Assembly (NCBI GenBank): GCA_017999985.1
Contig: JAGNKU010000003.1
Coordinates: 1 to 64,000 of the forward strand
Length of the DNA stretch: 64,000 nucleotides
DNA from: Phycisphaerae bacterium
Lineage (GTDB): Bacteria > Planctomycetota > Phycisphaerae > UBA1845 > Fen-1342
Direction: 5' to 3'
Below the pieces are notes generated by a model. It saw only the letters and a list, made by a program, of their open reading frames with translations, made no database searches and was not told the DNA's origin. The position numbers and the translations under genes were made by a program. Position 1 is the first letter of the stretch. The number at the start of each line of letters is the position of its first letter. Shown here in pieces: positions 35,033 to 44,295 of this stretch.

Positions 35033-36382
35033 TTACCTCGACAAGCGGCGCGCGATGCGGGCGCGGGCCACCAGGGCCGCGCCATTGAGGGCCAGCACCA
35101 GCGCTAGCAGGGTCAGGACCATGCCGTACTGCACGTGGCGGATTTCATCGACGGCCGCGTGCTCGGTGCACAGGTTGTAGATGTTCCACGGCAGCGCCGG
35201 CGTCGGCTGGGTCAGCGTCTCCCAGATGCGGAGCGCAGGGCCGGCGCTGACGGCGGCGGTGAAGATGATCGGGGCGGTTTCGCCCGCGGCGCGGCCCATG
35301 CTGATGACGACGCCGGTGAGGATGCCGGGCAGGGCGGCGGGGAACACGACGGTGACGATGGCGTGCCATTTGCTGGCGCCGACGCTAAGGGCGGCCTCCT
35401 TGAAGGTGCGGGGCACGGCGCGGAGGGCTTCCTCGGAGGCGCGGATGACCATGGGCAGGATGAGCAGGGCCAGAGTCAATGAGCCGGTCAGGACGCTCTT
35501 TGCCGGCGAGACGTGCAGGGCATTGATGAAGAACGCCAGCCCGAACAGGCCGAAGACGATGCTGGGGACGCCGGCCAGCGTGCTGATGCAACTGCGGAGG
35601 AGGCTGACGAGCCAGTTTTCGCCGGCGTATTCGACGAGGTAGATGGCCGAGACGATGCCCATGGGAACGGCGAAGAAGATGGCCCCGAGCGTGAGATATA
35701 ACGTGCCGAGAACCTCCGGCCAGATGCCGCCGAAGAAATGCGCATCGACCGCGGTGTCGAATAGGAAGCGCCAGTAGAACGTGAGCTGGGGGCGCAGCAG
35801 ATCCGCGAGGTGTGTGGGGAGGTACTCGAAGATCGGCTCGACCGCGGTGCCCTTGAACTCGTTGACGCGCGGGGTGAACACGGGGCGGCCCTGTTGCTGG
35901 CCGTCGGGGCCGTAGTCCCAGGTTTGTACATACAGGATCTGCCGGAGCTTGAGCTGCGCGCGGTCCCAGCGCGTCTGGCCGTAGGCGTCACGGACCAGGG
36001 CGGGCGGGGGATCGCCGGGAAGTGGGCCGAGTAGGGTGCGCAGGTTGGTCTTCAGGTCGTCCAGCGACTCGCGATAGGCCCGGCGCTGAGCGGCGGGATA
36101 GCCGGGCAGCTTCTGCTCGAAGCTCGCCAGTGCGTCGTAGATCGGCTGGCGGGCAGCGGTGGCCGCGGCCACTTCGGCTTCGACGGCCGCCTGGTCGCCG
36201 CTGTCGAAATGCGCCCGCATCATCCGGCGATACTCGACGGTGCCGCGGAAGACGAACGCGGTCGCTCCGCGGGCGATGATGGGCGCGAGCAGCACGACGA
36301 GCGCCGCTGCGACCAGGACGATCGAGAAGGACCCGAGTCCGGTGAACGAGCGGTCCAGTACTTTGCGTGTTCCGAGGCGCAT
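35033..36382 (-). CDS. pstA: phosphate ABC transporter permease, with large periplasmic insertion
   Basis: The 449-aa permease is longer than the usual roughly 290 aa. After the first TM (residues 18-38) there is an extra, mostly helical region of about 170 residues (about 45-215, with [22 protein letters not shown] and [13 protein letters not shown]). The normal permease core follows ([28 protein letters not shown], and the EAA-type loop [23 protein letters not shown]). The insertion is on the periplasmic side and may touch PstS. Confidence 0.94.
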   Translation of the reverse strand: MRLGTRKVLDRSFTGLGSFSIVLVAAALVVLLAPIIARGATAFVFRGTVEYRRMMRAHFDSGDQAAVEAEVAAATAARQPIYDALASFEQKLPGYPAAQRRAYRESLDDLKTNLRTLLGPLPGDPPPALVRDAYGQTRWDRAQLKLRQILYVQTWDYGPDGQQQGRPVFTPRVNEFKGTAVEPIFEYLPTHLADLLRPQLTFYWRFLFDTAVDAHFFGGIWPEVLGTLYLTLGAIFFAVPMGIVSAIYLVEYAGENWLVSLLRSCISTLAGVPSIVFGLFGLAFFINALHVSPAKSVLTGSLTLALLILPMVIRASEEALRAVPRTFKEAALSVGASKWHAIVTVVFPAALPGILTGVVISMGRAAGETAPIIFTAAVSAGPALRIWETLTQPTPALPWNIYNLCTEHAAVDEIRHVQYGMVLTLLALVLALNGAALVARARIARRLSR

Positions 36383-36387
36383 GTTCT

Positions 36388-37557
36388 TCAGCCGTGCCTG
36401 CGGACGGAGCGCCGGATGACACGCTCACTGACCAGGTTGCAGATGAACGCGATGGTGAGCAGGGCCAGCGCCATCGCGAACAGTACGTGGTAGCGGGCCG
36501 AGCCGGTCACGTGGTCGGCCTCGCCCATGTCGCCGGCGATAGTGGCCGTCAGCGTGCGCACCGGCTGCAGCAGGTTGTACCAGGGCTGGGGAATCTGGGC
36601 GGCGTTGCCGGAGGCCATCCAGACGACCATCGTTTCGCCGATGGCGCGCATCAGGCCGAGGATAACGGCGGCACAGATGCCGCTGGCGGCAGCGGGGATG
36701 ACGACGCGAACGAGGACTTCGGCGCGGGTGGCGCCCAGGGCGTAGGCGCCTTCGCGCAGCTCGCGGCCGACGGCCTGCAGGGCGTCCTCGGAGACGCTGG
36801 TGATCGTAGGCAAGGCCATGATGCCGAGGATGATGGAGACGTTCAGGGCGTTGGCGCCGCTGGGGACCTGGACCTGCGCCAGGTGTTGCCCAACCCACAC
36901 GAGCAGAAGCAGGGCGCCGGGGGTGAGCAGGACGGCGACGACCACACGCGCCCAGCTGCTGCCGCGGCCAGGTGCGACGCGCGCGGTGAGCAGGTCGCTC
37001 AGGACGAACAGGGCGAGCGCCGCCAGCGGTCCGGCGAGGCACCACCAGCCGATCATCAGGACGGTGCCGCCCCGGCTCTGGAGCAGCGGTGCGAACACGA
37101 CCAGTGCGAAGAACCCGTAGGCCACCGAGGGAATCGCCGCGAGCACCTCGATGACCGGCTTGACGATCTGCCGGAAACTGAACGGCAGGACGTCGCTCAG
37201 GCAGACCGCGCCGAGCACGCCGAGCGGAACCGCGACGAGCGCCGCTCCGAGTGTGACCAGGCCGCTGCCGACAAAGATGGCCAGCGCGCCGAACTCGGCT
37301 GGGTCGCGCGACGGATACCAGTGCGTGCTGGTGAAGAACTCGCGCAGGCCGCGGAGCTGAAAGAATGGCACGGCGTCGCGCGCGATGTAGAAGAAGATGA
37401 ACAGCACGGCCAGCGCGGAGCTGGATGTGATCAGCAGCAGGACGCCATGCCCGGCCAGCGCAACCAGCGCGCGCAGGCGGCTCGCGCGCCTGCTGAGGCG
37501 CAGCGGGCGCGGGTGCGCGGTGCGCACCAGCACAGCTCCGGCGGCCTGGGTCGTCAC
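36388..37557 (-). CDS. pstC: phosphate ABC transporter permease
   Basis: The 389-aa inner-membrane permease has a basic N-terminus, a TM at about 33-58, then the conserved core (GLVTLGAALVAVPLGVLGAVCLSD, IEVLAAIPSVAYGFFALVVF, and the coupling loop EDALQAVGRELREGAYALGATRAEV). It is slightly longer than typical PstC, with an extra loop around 170-220. It sits between pstS (6-bp gap) and pstA (5-bp gap) in one operon. Confidence 0.95.
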   Translation of the reverse strand: MTTQAAGAVLVRTAHPRPLRLSRRASRLRALVALAGHGVLLLITSSSALAVLFIFFYIARDAVPFFQLRGLREFFTSTHWYPSRDPAEFGALAIFVGSGLVTLGAALVAVPLGVLGAVCLSDVLPFSFRQIVKPVIEVLAAIPSVAYGFFALVVFAPLLQSRGGTVLMIGWWCLAGPLAALALFVLSDLLTARVAPGRGSSWARVVVAVLLTPGALLLLVWVGQHLAQVQVPSGANALNVSIILGIMALPTITSVSEDALQAVGRELREGAYALGATRAEVLVRVVIPAAASGICAAVILGLMRAIGETMVVWMASGNAAQIPQPWYNLLQPVRTLTATIAGDMGEADHVTGSARYHVLFAMALALLTIAFICNLVSERVIRRSVRRHG

Positions 37558-37563
37558 GCGCTG

Positions 37564-38445
37564 CTACTCTTTGGCGGGGCCGGCCGCGGGCGGATAGCTG
37601 GTCAGCGGCACGAAGCCGAGCGCCTCGATGATCTCCTGGCCCTTGGGCGTTAAGTACAGGGTGACGTAAGCGTGCAGGTGGCTGCCGAGCTTCGGGTAGC
37701 CGTTGGTGAACATGTACAGCGGCCGGCTGATTGGATACTGGCCGGACAGGCACGTCTCGCGGGTGGGGACGACGTTGCCGATCGTCAGTTCTTTGACGGT
37801 GCGATCGACGAAGCCCAGGCCGAGGTAGCCGATGGCGGCGTTGGTGCTCTGGATACGCTGGCGGATGGCGCCGTTGCTGCCGACGTACTCGACGTCCGCG
37901 GCCATCTTCTCCTGGTTCATGACGAAGTGGTCGAAGGACTCGTACGTGCCGCTGTTGGTGTCGCGACTGATCTTGACGATCTTCAGATCGGGGCCGCCGA
38001 CCTGTTTCCAGTTCGTGATCTTGCCGGTGTAGATGTCGCGCACCTGGTCGAGCGTGAGGTTCTTGACGGGATTGCTGGGGTGGACGACGACGGCGATGCA
38101 GTCCAGGGCGATCACGTGTGCGATGGGCAGGACGCGCTTGTCGACCGCGGCCTTGAACTCCTCGTCCTTCATGAAGCGCGACATGGTGGCCGCGTCGCAG
38201 GTGCTGTTAATCAGGCTCTTCGCGCCGTTGCCGCTGCCCGACTCGCTGACGCTAATCTTCACGTCCTTGTTGGCCGCGAGGTAGTACTCCGCCAGGGCCT
38301 TGGCGATCGGGCCCACGGTCGTTGAGCCGTCTACCACCAGCTCGTTCTTGTTGCCGCCGCCATCCTGGGCCGGCGCCGGGGCCGCCATGCAGAACCCGCA
38401 CACCGTCACCAGGGCCATCGCCGAGCACATGTTTCGCATCATCAT
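37564..38445 (-). CDS. pstS: phosphate-binding periplasmic protein
   Basis: The 293-aa solute-binding protein has a signal peptide (residues 1-26, cleavage near APAQ-DG). Phosphate-site motifs are visible: VVDGSTTVGPIAKALAEYY, SESGSGNGAKSLI and SRDTNSGTYESF. It is the first gene of the pst transporter genes, with a direct-repeat Pho box about 75-100 bp upstream. Confidence 0.95.
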   Translation of the reverse strand: MMMRNMCSAMALVTVCGFCMAAPAPAQDGGGNKNELVVDGSTTVGPIAKALAEYYLAANKDVKISVSESGSGNGAKSLINSTCDAATMSRFMKDEEFKAAVDKRVLPIAHVIALDCIAVVVHPSNPVKNLTLDQVRDIYTGKITNWKQVGGPDLKIVKISRDTNSGTYESFDHFVMNQEKMAADVEYVGSNGAIRQRIQSTNAAIGYLGLGFVDRTVKELTIGNVVPTRETCLSGQYPISRPLYMFTNGYPKLGSHLHAYVTLYLTPKGQEIIEALGFVPLTSYPPAAGPAKE

Positions 38446-38518
38446 CCCTCGACTCCTGTCATCGTGTGCACCCCAGGGGGCGCGCCTGGTCGGCGCACAC
38501 CGGAGTCATAGCCGTGGC

Positions 38519-38547
38519 GTGTTAATGCTCGGTTAAGGTCAGGTGAC
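38519..38547 (-). promoter_or_regulatory. Pho box upstream of pstS
   Basis: Heptamers GTGTTAA (38519), CGGTTAA (38530) and AGGTGAC (38541) on the plus strand are spaced exactly 11 bp apart; read toward pstS they are TTAACCG and TTAACAC. This matches the 11-bp periodicity of PhoB/PhoP binding sites and resembles the array upstream of phoB. Confidence 0.6.
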
Positions 38548-38564
38548 AAATTGGCCAGCGCCGG

Positions 38565-40418
38565 TCAGGCCGCGTCCTGGGGGATGGTCACCGTCACTTG
38601 CGTCCCGGCTCCCGGCCGGCTTTCGAGTTGGACGCGGCCGCGCAGGGCGCCGACGGCATGGCGGACGATGGAGAGTCCGAGGCCCGTGCCGCGTTGCGGT
38701 CCGGAGCGGGCGCGCTGCACCTGGTAGAAACGTTCGAAGACGCGCTGCTGGTCTTCGGGCGGGATGCCGCAGCCGTCGTCGGTCACGCGAAAGACCGCCT
38801 CGTCGCCGGCGACACGCAGCTCGAGATTCACGTGGCCGCCGGGCTCGGTGAACTTGATGGCGTTGTCGACGAGGTTGTCAATCGCCAGCCGCAGCAGATG
38901 AGGGTTCGCGAGCATCGTGCGCGCGTCCGGCGGCACGCGGGTCGCCTGCCAGTGCAGGCTCTTGCGTTCGAGCGCTTCGGCGAAACGGCTCTCCAGATCC
39001 TGCAGCCAGCGTTTGCAGTCGAGCGCTTCCGGCTCGAAGCGCTCCGTCGGCGTCTCCAGCCGCGAGAGGTCGAGCAGGTCCGCAACCATCAGTTGCAGCC
39101 GCTCGCTGTGGCGATCGATCTTCTCCAGGAACGAGCGTGCGGCAGGTCCCTCGGTGGCGAGGTCCATTGCGAGCAACGTCTCGACGGCGGCGCGGATCGT
39201 CGAGAGCGGTGTGCGCAGCTCGTGCGACGCGTTCGCGACGAAGTCCGTCCGCATCTGGAGCAGGCGCTGTACTTCGGTCACGTTGCTCAGCAGCGCGACC
39301 CGGCCGACGGGCGCGGCGCCGGCGTCCGCGTTGGGTTCGGCGAGCGTGACCTGCGTGCCGCGCGCGACAAGATGCGCAGTGCCCGCGGGGCTCTCGACTG
39401 CGAGGCGGATTTCCACGTCGGGCTCGGGTGCCGCGGCCTCGCGCGGACTAAGCAGTTGCTGCAGCGGGTGGTGCGGAATCACGTTTTCGAGCGGGACGCC
39501 GACGAGCTTTCCGCCGGGGCCGGGCTTGAGGTCCAGCATCTGGATCGCCGGCGGGTTGATCAGGGCGATGCGGCCGTCGCTGCCGGTGACGATCACGCCC
39601 TCCTGCAGGTGGTCCACGAGAGCCTGCAGCATGTGACGCTGGCGGTCGATGACCTTGAGCTGGCCGGTGAGCCGGCGGCGCAGCGTGTTGAGCGCGGCGG
39701 TGACGCCGGTGAACGCGCTGTCATCGCCGACGGCCAAGTGCGCGGACAGGTCGCCGGCCGACAGCGTACGGATCGCGCGGATGGCATGCTTGAGCACACG
39801 CCGGCGCAGGCGGATATTGAGGAAGAACAGGGCGAGTAGCAGGGCGGCCACGGTGGCCGCGACCACGCCGATCACCTGCGCGGCGGCGACGGGATCGGCG
39901 GTCAGTGTCCAGCGCGGACGCGCCAGCCAGACGACGGCCAACGGCACGTCGTCGTCGGTTCGGACGCGGACGGCGACCATGATGTGCGGGCGGCCTTCAT
40001 GGCCCCAGGGGCGCGTGTCGGCGCCCCACTCGCCGCCGGGACGAATGGCTTGGCGCACCTCGGGGGTTTCCTGGAAGTCGCTGGTGCGATCGGGTCCGCC
40101 AGTGCCGTCGGGTCCAAGCAGGGCGACCTGCACGCCGGCCGCCGTCAGCGTCTGGACGAGTTCGGACACGGCGTGGGACTGCGCGTGTGCCTCGGAAGCG
40201 CGGATGACGTCGCGGAGCAGGCGGGCCTGGGTGAGCAGGTCACGCTGGGTCTGCCGGGACTGCTGCTCTTCCTGCGCGCGGCCGAGGAGCCAGATGGCGA
40301 GCGCGCACACAACCACACACAGGACGCCCCCGCCGATCAGGAATCTCCACGGCCGGCCGCTGATGGTCGTATCCCGTCTACGTGGCCTCCGGCGCGCTAT
40401 CCGGCAGCCGGAAAGCAT
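38565..40418 (-). CDS. phoR: phosphate-regulon-type sensor histidine kinase
   Basis: The 617-aa membrane kinase has TM helices at about 26-46 and 178-201 flanking a periplasmic domain, then HAMP (200-255), PAS (255-380), HisKA with His399 (NASHELRTPLSTI) and HATPase_c (NLVDNAIKF, DDGCGIP, GTGLGLSIV). The periplasmic domain is larger than that of E. coli PhoR. The start overlaps the end of phoB by 41 bp. The position between phoB and pstS supports a Pho role. Confidence 0.9.
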   Translation of the reverse strand: MLSGCRIARRRPRRRDTTISGRPWRFLIGGGVLCVVVCALAIWLLGRAQEEQQSRQTQRDLLTQARLLRDVIRASEAHAQSHAVSELVQTLTAAGVQVALLGPDGTGGPDRTSDFQETPEVRQAIRPGGEWGADTRPWGHEGRPHIMVAVRVRTDDDVPLAVVWLARPRWTLTADPVAAAQVIGVVAATVAALLLALFFLNIRLRRRVLKHAIRAIRTLSAGDLSAHLAVGDDSAFTGVTAALNTLRRRLTGQLKVIDRQRHMLQALVDHLQEGVIVTGSDGRIALINPPAIQMLDLKPGPGGKLVGVPLENVIPHHPLQQLLSPREAAAPEPDVEIRLAVESPAGTAHLVARGTQVTLAEPNADAGAAPVGRVALLSNVTEVQRLLQMRTDFVANASHELRTPLSTIRAAVETLLAMDLATEGPAARSFLEKIDRHSERLQLMVADLLDLSRLETPTERFEPEALDCKRWLQDLESRFAEALERKSLHWQATRVPPDARTMLANPHLLRLAIDNLVDNAIKFTEPGGHVNLELRVAGDEAVFRVTDDGCGIPPEDQQRVFERFYQVQRARSGPQRGTGLGLSIVRHAVGALRGRVQLESRPGAGTQVTVTIPQDAA

Positions 40419-41088
40419 ACCCCACGCCCCGGATGGTGTGAATGCAGGGGGCGGCGCTGCCGAGTTTCTTGCGCAGAGCGGCGATGTGCACGTCCATGGC
40501 GCGGTTGGTGACGGCGGCGCCCTGGCCGAGGGCGTTGTCGATGAGCTGCTCGCGCGTCAGCACGCGGCCGCGCGCGGCCATCAGCACGGCGAGTATGCGA
40601 AACTCGGTGGCGGTAACGTCGAGCGCGCGGCCGTCGACCTGGACCTCGTGGCGCCCGTGGTCGAGCACCAGCGGCCCGGCGCTGAGCACCTCGCGCTTGC
40701 CGCTGGCGGTGCGCTGGCGGCGCATGACCGCCGCGACTCGCGCGAGCACGAGCTTCACGGAGAACGGCTTGCGCACGTAATCGTCGGCGCCGAGCGCGAA
40801 CCCGACCAGCTCGTCCTCGTCCTCGGCCTTGGCGGTCAGCATGATGATCGGCACGCCGGCGGTGCGCGGATCGCGCTTCATCCGCAGCGCGACCTCGTCG
40901 CCGGACAAACGCGGCAACATGCGGTCGAGGATCATCAGGTCGGGCGGCTGGCGGCTCGCCTCGGCCAGGGCCTGCTCACCGTCGGTGCTGCGTCGGCAGT
41001 GGTAGCCTTCGCGTTCCAGGTGGTAGCAGAGCAGGTCGGCCAGGTCGACCTCGTCCTCGACCACCAGGATGGTTGCGCGGTCGCTCAT
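40378..41088 (-). CDS. phoB: PhoB-type response regulator
   Basis: The 236-aa OmpR-family regulator has a receiver domain with Asp55 (LMILDRMLPRLSG) and Lys in YVRKPF. The C-terminal winged helix has VTATEFRILAVLMAARGRVLTREQLID and VDVHIAALRKKLG (here MDVHIAAL). It is the first gene of the phoB-phoR unit, with a five-fold 11-bp repeat array just upstream, suggesting autoregulation. Confidence 0.93.
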   Translation of the reverse strand: MSDRATILVVEDEVDLADLLCYHLEREGYHCRRSTDGEQALAEASRQPPDLMILDRMLPRLSGDEVALRMKRDPRTAGVPIIMLTAKAEDEDELVGFALGADDYVRKPFSVKLVLARVAAVMRRQRTASGKREVLSAGPLVLDHGRHEVQVDGRALDVTATEFRILAVLMAARGRVLTREQLIDNALGQGAAVTNRAMDVHIAALRKKLGSAAPCIHTIRGVGYAFRLPDSAPEAT

Positions 41089-41122
41089 CGGCAGACTCCG
41101 AGGGACTCGAACACGGCCCAGT

Positions 41123-41173
41123 CTGTCAATAACATGTTACCAGTTGTTCAAGGCCCGATTAAGACCAGGTTAG
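41123..41173. promoter_or_regulatory. five-unit Pho box array upstream of phoB
   Basis: Heptamers CTGTCAA (41123), ATGTTAC (41134), TGTTCAA (41145), CGATTAA (41156) and AGGTTAG (41167) lie exactly 11 bp apart. The first is one base from the E. coli Pho-box half site CTGTCAT. The array ends 35 bp before the phoB start on the minus strand and lies 27 bp before the GTG of the glycosyltransferase gene on the plus strand, so it may serve both. Confidence 0.65.
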
Positions 41174-41199
41174 CCCCCGATTCGCTGCAGGAGTGCCGC

Positions 41200-42522
41200 G
41201 TGACAGAAAACGGGCGTCGCATCTTGGCCCGCCTTGGCTGGGGGCACCGCGGCTTTCGCGTGCGCAGCGGCGGGGCGGCCCTGCTGGCCTTGTGCCTGCT
41301 GCTGGCATTGCCGTTCATCGGGGACCAGATCGCGTTTCAGCAGCGCATGCGCTGGCACAACCCGGACCTGCGCGGGTGGCTCGCCAACGCGGTCGAGCTG
41401 GCGCAATCCGATGGCCGGACCTTCTATGCCGCGAACCCGTTTTACATCTACCCGCCGTTCTTTCTCACGTTGATCTGGCCGCTGACGAAGCTGCCCGCGG
41501 CCGCGGCCGCGGCCGTGTTTGAGACGGCGAAGTGGATTGCGCTGGTCGTGGCTTTGCGCCTGGCGTGGCGGTTGTGCAGTCGGCCGGGCGAGGACCTGCC
41601 GCCGATCGTCGCGCTGGGCAGCCTGCTCTGCACGTGGCGGTTCATCGACAACGATTTCGGGATGGGAAACATCAACGTGCTGCTGCTGTGCATGGTGCTG
41701 GGCGGGTGCTGGCTGGCGACGCGCGGGCGCTGGTATGCGGCCGGCGCGATAATCGCCGTCGCCGCGGCGGTGAAGCTCACGCCGGCGTTGCTGCTCGTCT
41801 ACTGGGCGTACAAGGGGTGGTGGCGGACGTGGGTGGGGGCGGCGGCGGGCTTGCTCGTCTGTCTTGTGATCTGGCCGGCGGTGTGGCTGGGTTGGGAGCA
41901 GAATCTGCAGTTGCTGGGCGGATGGTACAACGCGGTCGTGGCAGGCTTTGTGACGCAGGGCGCTGTGCGCTCGGAGCACACCAACCAGGCGCTGGTGGGC
42001 ATTCTCAACCGGCTGTTCGGTCCGACCATCGATGCGGAACGTTATGTGCAGGTGACGTTGATCGAGCTGTCGGCGGCGGCGCGGAACGGCCTGCGCCTCG
42101 CGCTCAGCGCCGGCGTGCTGGGCGTGCTGGCGTGGGCTTGTCGCGGGCGCGGCCGTGTGGCGCGGCGACCGCTCGCCCACGCGGCGGAGCTGGGTTTGGT
42201 GTTCATTGGGATGCTGCTACTGTCGGGCCTGTCATGGAAGGCGCATTTCGTGACGCTGCTGCTGCCATATTCGGTCTTGCTGACGTATCTCGCGGATGCA
42301 CGGCATTCGCGGCGAAGGCGTGTGGTCGGCGTGTCGCTGGCGATTTCGTTCGCGCTGTGCACGCTGACAAGTGACATTATCACGCCGGCCGGGGCGAACT
42401 ACGCCGAGGCGCTGGGCCTGATTGCACTGGGTGCGGTCGCGGCTGGCGCGGGGCTGGTGGCCGTGTGCGGCACGCTGCGCGCGGAGGCGCCAGAGCCGCA
42501 AGACGGTGGGTCGATAGCGTGA
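41200..42522 (+). CDS. GT87-type (DUF2029) membrane glycosyltransferase
   Basis: The 440-aa protein has about ten TM segments. The motif PFYIYPPFFLTLIWPL and a periplasmic loop with an Asp/Asn-rich stretch (FIDNDFGMGNINVLLL) are typical of polyprenyl-phosphate-mannose-dependent mannosyltransferases of family GT87. The start GTG at 41200 follows GCAGGAG with 6-nt spacing. It overlaps the next gene's start (GTGA). The five-unit Pho array lies directly upstream, so phosphate control is possible. Confidence 0.8.
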   Translation: MTENGRRILARLGWGHRGFRVRSGGAALLALCLLLALPFIGDQIAFQQRMRWHNPDLRGWLANAVELAQSDGRTFYAANPFYIYPPFFLTLIWPLTKLPAAAAAAVFETAKWIALVVALRLAWRLCSRPGEDLPPIVALGSLLCTWRFIDNDFGMGNINVLLLCMVLGGCWLATRGRWYAAGAIIAVAAAVKLTPALLLVYWAYKGWWRTWVGAAAGLLVCLVIWPAVWLGWEQNLQLLGGWYNAVVAGFVTQGAVRSEHTNQALVGILNRLFGPTIDAERYVQVTLIELSAAARNGLRLALSAGVLGVLAWACRGRGRVARRPLAHAAELGLVFIGMLLLSGLSWKAHFVTLLLPYSVLLTYLADARHSRRRRVVGVSLAISFALCTLTSDIITPAGANYAEALGLIALGAVAAGAGLVAVCGTLRAEAPEPQDGGSIA

Positions 42523-43484
42523 ACGCACGCGACGAGAATGCCTTCGTGGTCGAGCGCTGCACGCCGGCGTACCTTACGCCAGGGCGGAAGGCGGTGCTGC
42601 GTGAGCGAGCGGTCGCGGCCGTGGCCGGTCTGGCCGCGTGCACGGCTTGTCCGCGGCACTGCGGCGTCGACCGCACGGCGGGAGAGCTTGGTATTTGCCA
42701 GGTAGGTCGTCACGCCCGCGTGAGCTCGGCGTTCGCGCACTTCGGCGAAGAGGGTTGCCTGCGTGGCACGCGCGGCAGCGGGACGATCTTCTTCTCCGGC
42801 TGCAACTTGCGCTGCGTATTCTGCCAGAATGCAGACATCAGTCAGACGCTGGACGGGCAGGTCTGCGGGCCCGACGCGATTGCCGACATGATGCTGGCGC
42901 TGCAGGACGCGGGCTGTCACAACATCAACTTCGTGACGCCGGAGCATGTCGTGCCGCAAGTCCTGGAAGCACTGGCGGATGCGGTGGGGCTGGGGCTGCA
43001 CATTCCGATTGTCTATAACACGAGTGCGTACGATGCGCTTGAGTCGCTGCAAATGCTCGACGGGCTCGTGGACATCTACATGCCGGATTTCAAGCTGTGG
43101 TCGGACGACGCCGGCGAGCGGTATCTGCACGCGCGCGATTATGCCGCACGTGCGCGCTGCGCGATCGCCGAGATGCACCGGCAGGTCGGGCCGCTGCGGC
43201 TCACACGCGACGGCGTAGCGTGTCGCGGCGTGCTGGTGCGGCACTTGGTCATGCCGGGGTTGCTGGCGGAGAGCGCGGCGATTTTCCGCTGGTTGGCGGA
43301 CGAGGTCTCGCCGGATACGTATGTGAACATCATGGCCCAGTACCGGCCGGCGAACCTGGTCGGACGGCGCGAATCCGACGGCACCGACGTGCGGTTCGCG
43401 GAGGTCAATCGCCGCGTGACGGCCCAGGAGATGACGGGGGCGTATCGCCTGGCGCGAGCGGCGGGTTTGTGGCGTTTCGATTGA
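42519..43484 (+). CDS. PflA-like radical SAM protein (PflX group)
   Basis: The 321-aa protein carries the radical SAM cluster motif CxxxCxxC at Cys95, Cys99 and Cys102 (SGCNLRCVFCQN). An N-terminal Cys-rich segment (CTACPRHCGV, GICQVG) precedes it, as in COG1313 PflX proteins. It reductively cleaves SAM; the substrate is unknown. The start GTG overlaps the glycosyltransferase stop, indicating coupling. Its 3' end overlaps the convergent peptidase gene by 80 bp. Confidence 0.9.
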   Translation: MNARDENAFVVERCTPAYLTPGRKAVLRERAVAAVAGLAACTACPRHCGVDRTAGELGICQVGRHARVSSAFAHFGEEGCLRGTRGSGTIFFSGCNLRCVFCQNADISQTLDGQVCGPDAIADMMLALQDAGCHNINFVTPEHVVPQVLEALADAVGLGLHIPIVYNTSAYDALESLQMLDGLVDIYMPDFKLWSDDAGERYLHARDYAARARCAIAEMHRQVGPLRLTRDGVACRGVLVRHLVMPGLLAESAAIFRWLADEVSPDTYVNIMAQYRPANLVGRRESDGTDVRFAEVNRRVTAQEMTGAYRLARAAGLWRFD

Positions 43485-44265
43485 ACGGACTGACGGCCGG
43501 GGTGAAACGTGTGACCGGGTCCTGCCGGTAGTATAGGCGGAACTGTTCGTAGAGGTCCGGGTGGCGGCGTTGGAGGGGGATCGGCAGTTCGAAAAACGCC
43601 TCCGTGACGACGGCGAAGAACTCCGCCGGGCTCGTGGCACCATAGGGGTTGATCAGCGTCGGCCGACCGTGCCGCAGGTCGTCAACGAGGCGCTCGTACT
43701 CGCCGCCGAGCACGCGCTGCCAGTCCGCGTACATGGATCGCTTGGGCAGCGCCGGCGCACCCTCGACCGCCCCGGACTCACTGTCGAGTTGGTGGGCGAA
43801 CTCGTGCAGGACGACGTTGCGGCCGTCGGCGGGCCGATCGGCGCCGGCGCGGACGTCTGTCCACGACAGCACGACGGGGCCACGGTACCACGACTCGCCC
43901 GCCCGCCCGGTCACGCCCTCGGCCACCACGCCGCCGGGCAGGCGCTGCGTCGTTTCGGCGTAGTAGCGGTCCGGGTAGATCAGGATCGTGTCCGTCTTGG
44001 GGAAGTAGTCCGTGTCGCGATTCAGCAGCAGCAGCGCGGCCTGCGCACCGATCATGACGCGCATCTCATCGGTAACTTCAACGCCGCCACAGCCTTCAAA
44101 ACGCTTCTCAGCGAGCAGCACCTGTATGTGTCCGCGCAGCTCGGCCTGGTCGTCGGGCGTAAGCCGATGGTAGTAGGGCACACGCTGCGCCAGCACGGCC
44201 AGCCAACCGGGCGGCAACGGCTGGGCCCGCAGGCGACGACGGCGACGGCGCTTGAACCCGAACAT
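43405..44265 (-). CDS. M90-family (MtfA-like) zinc metallopeptidase
   Basis: The 286-aa protein has the zinc site HEFAH at His154-His158 with a downstream Glu in ATSPAEFFAVVTEAFFE. The DUF980/MtfA core is clear (PYYHRLTPDDQAELRGHIQVLLAEKRFEG, VLSWTDV, VLHEFAHQLD). E. coli MtfA binds Mlc and is a peptidase; the target here is unknown. The C-terminal 30 residues (PFNRNATNPPLAPG) are low-complexity and overlap the neighbouring radical SAM gene, so the native end may be shorter. Confidence 0.93.
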   Translation of the reverse strand: MFGFKRRRRRRLRAQPLPPGWLAVLAQRVPYYHRLTPDDQAELRGHIQVLLAEKRFEGCGGVEVTDEMRVMIGAQAALLLLNRDTDYFPKTDTILIYPDRYYAETTQRLPGGVVAEGVTGRAGESWYRGPVVLSWTDVRAGADRPADGRNVVLHEFAHQLDSESGAVEGAPALPKRSMYADWQRVLGGEYERLVDDLRHGRPTLINPYGATSPAEFFAVVTEAFFELPIPLQRRHPDLYEQFRLYYRQDPVTRFTPAVSPFNRNATNPPLAPGDTPPSSPGPSRGD

Positions 44266-44295
44266 GCGCGTATGATCTCCAGTCAGCGCGGGCGG

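Noticed and set aside
39649-41199. Upstream extension of the glycosyltransferase frame across phoR and phoB
   Set aside because: It is antisense to two clear genes; the GTG at 41200 with GCAGGAG is the real start.
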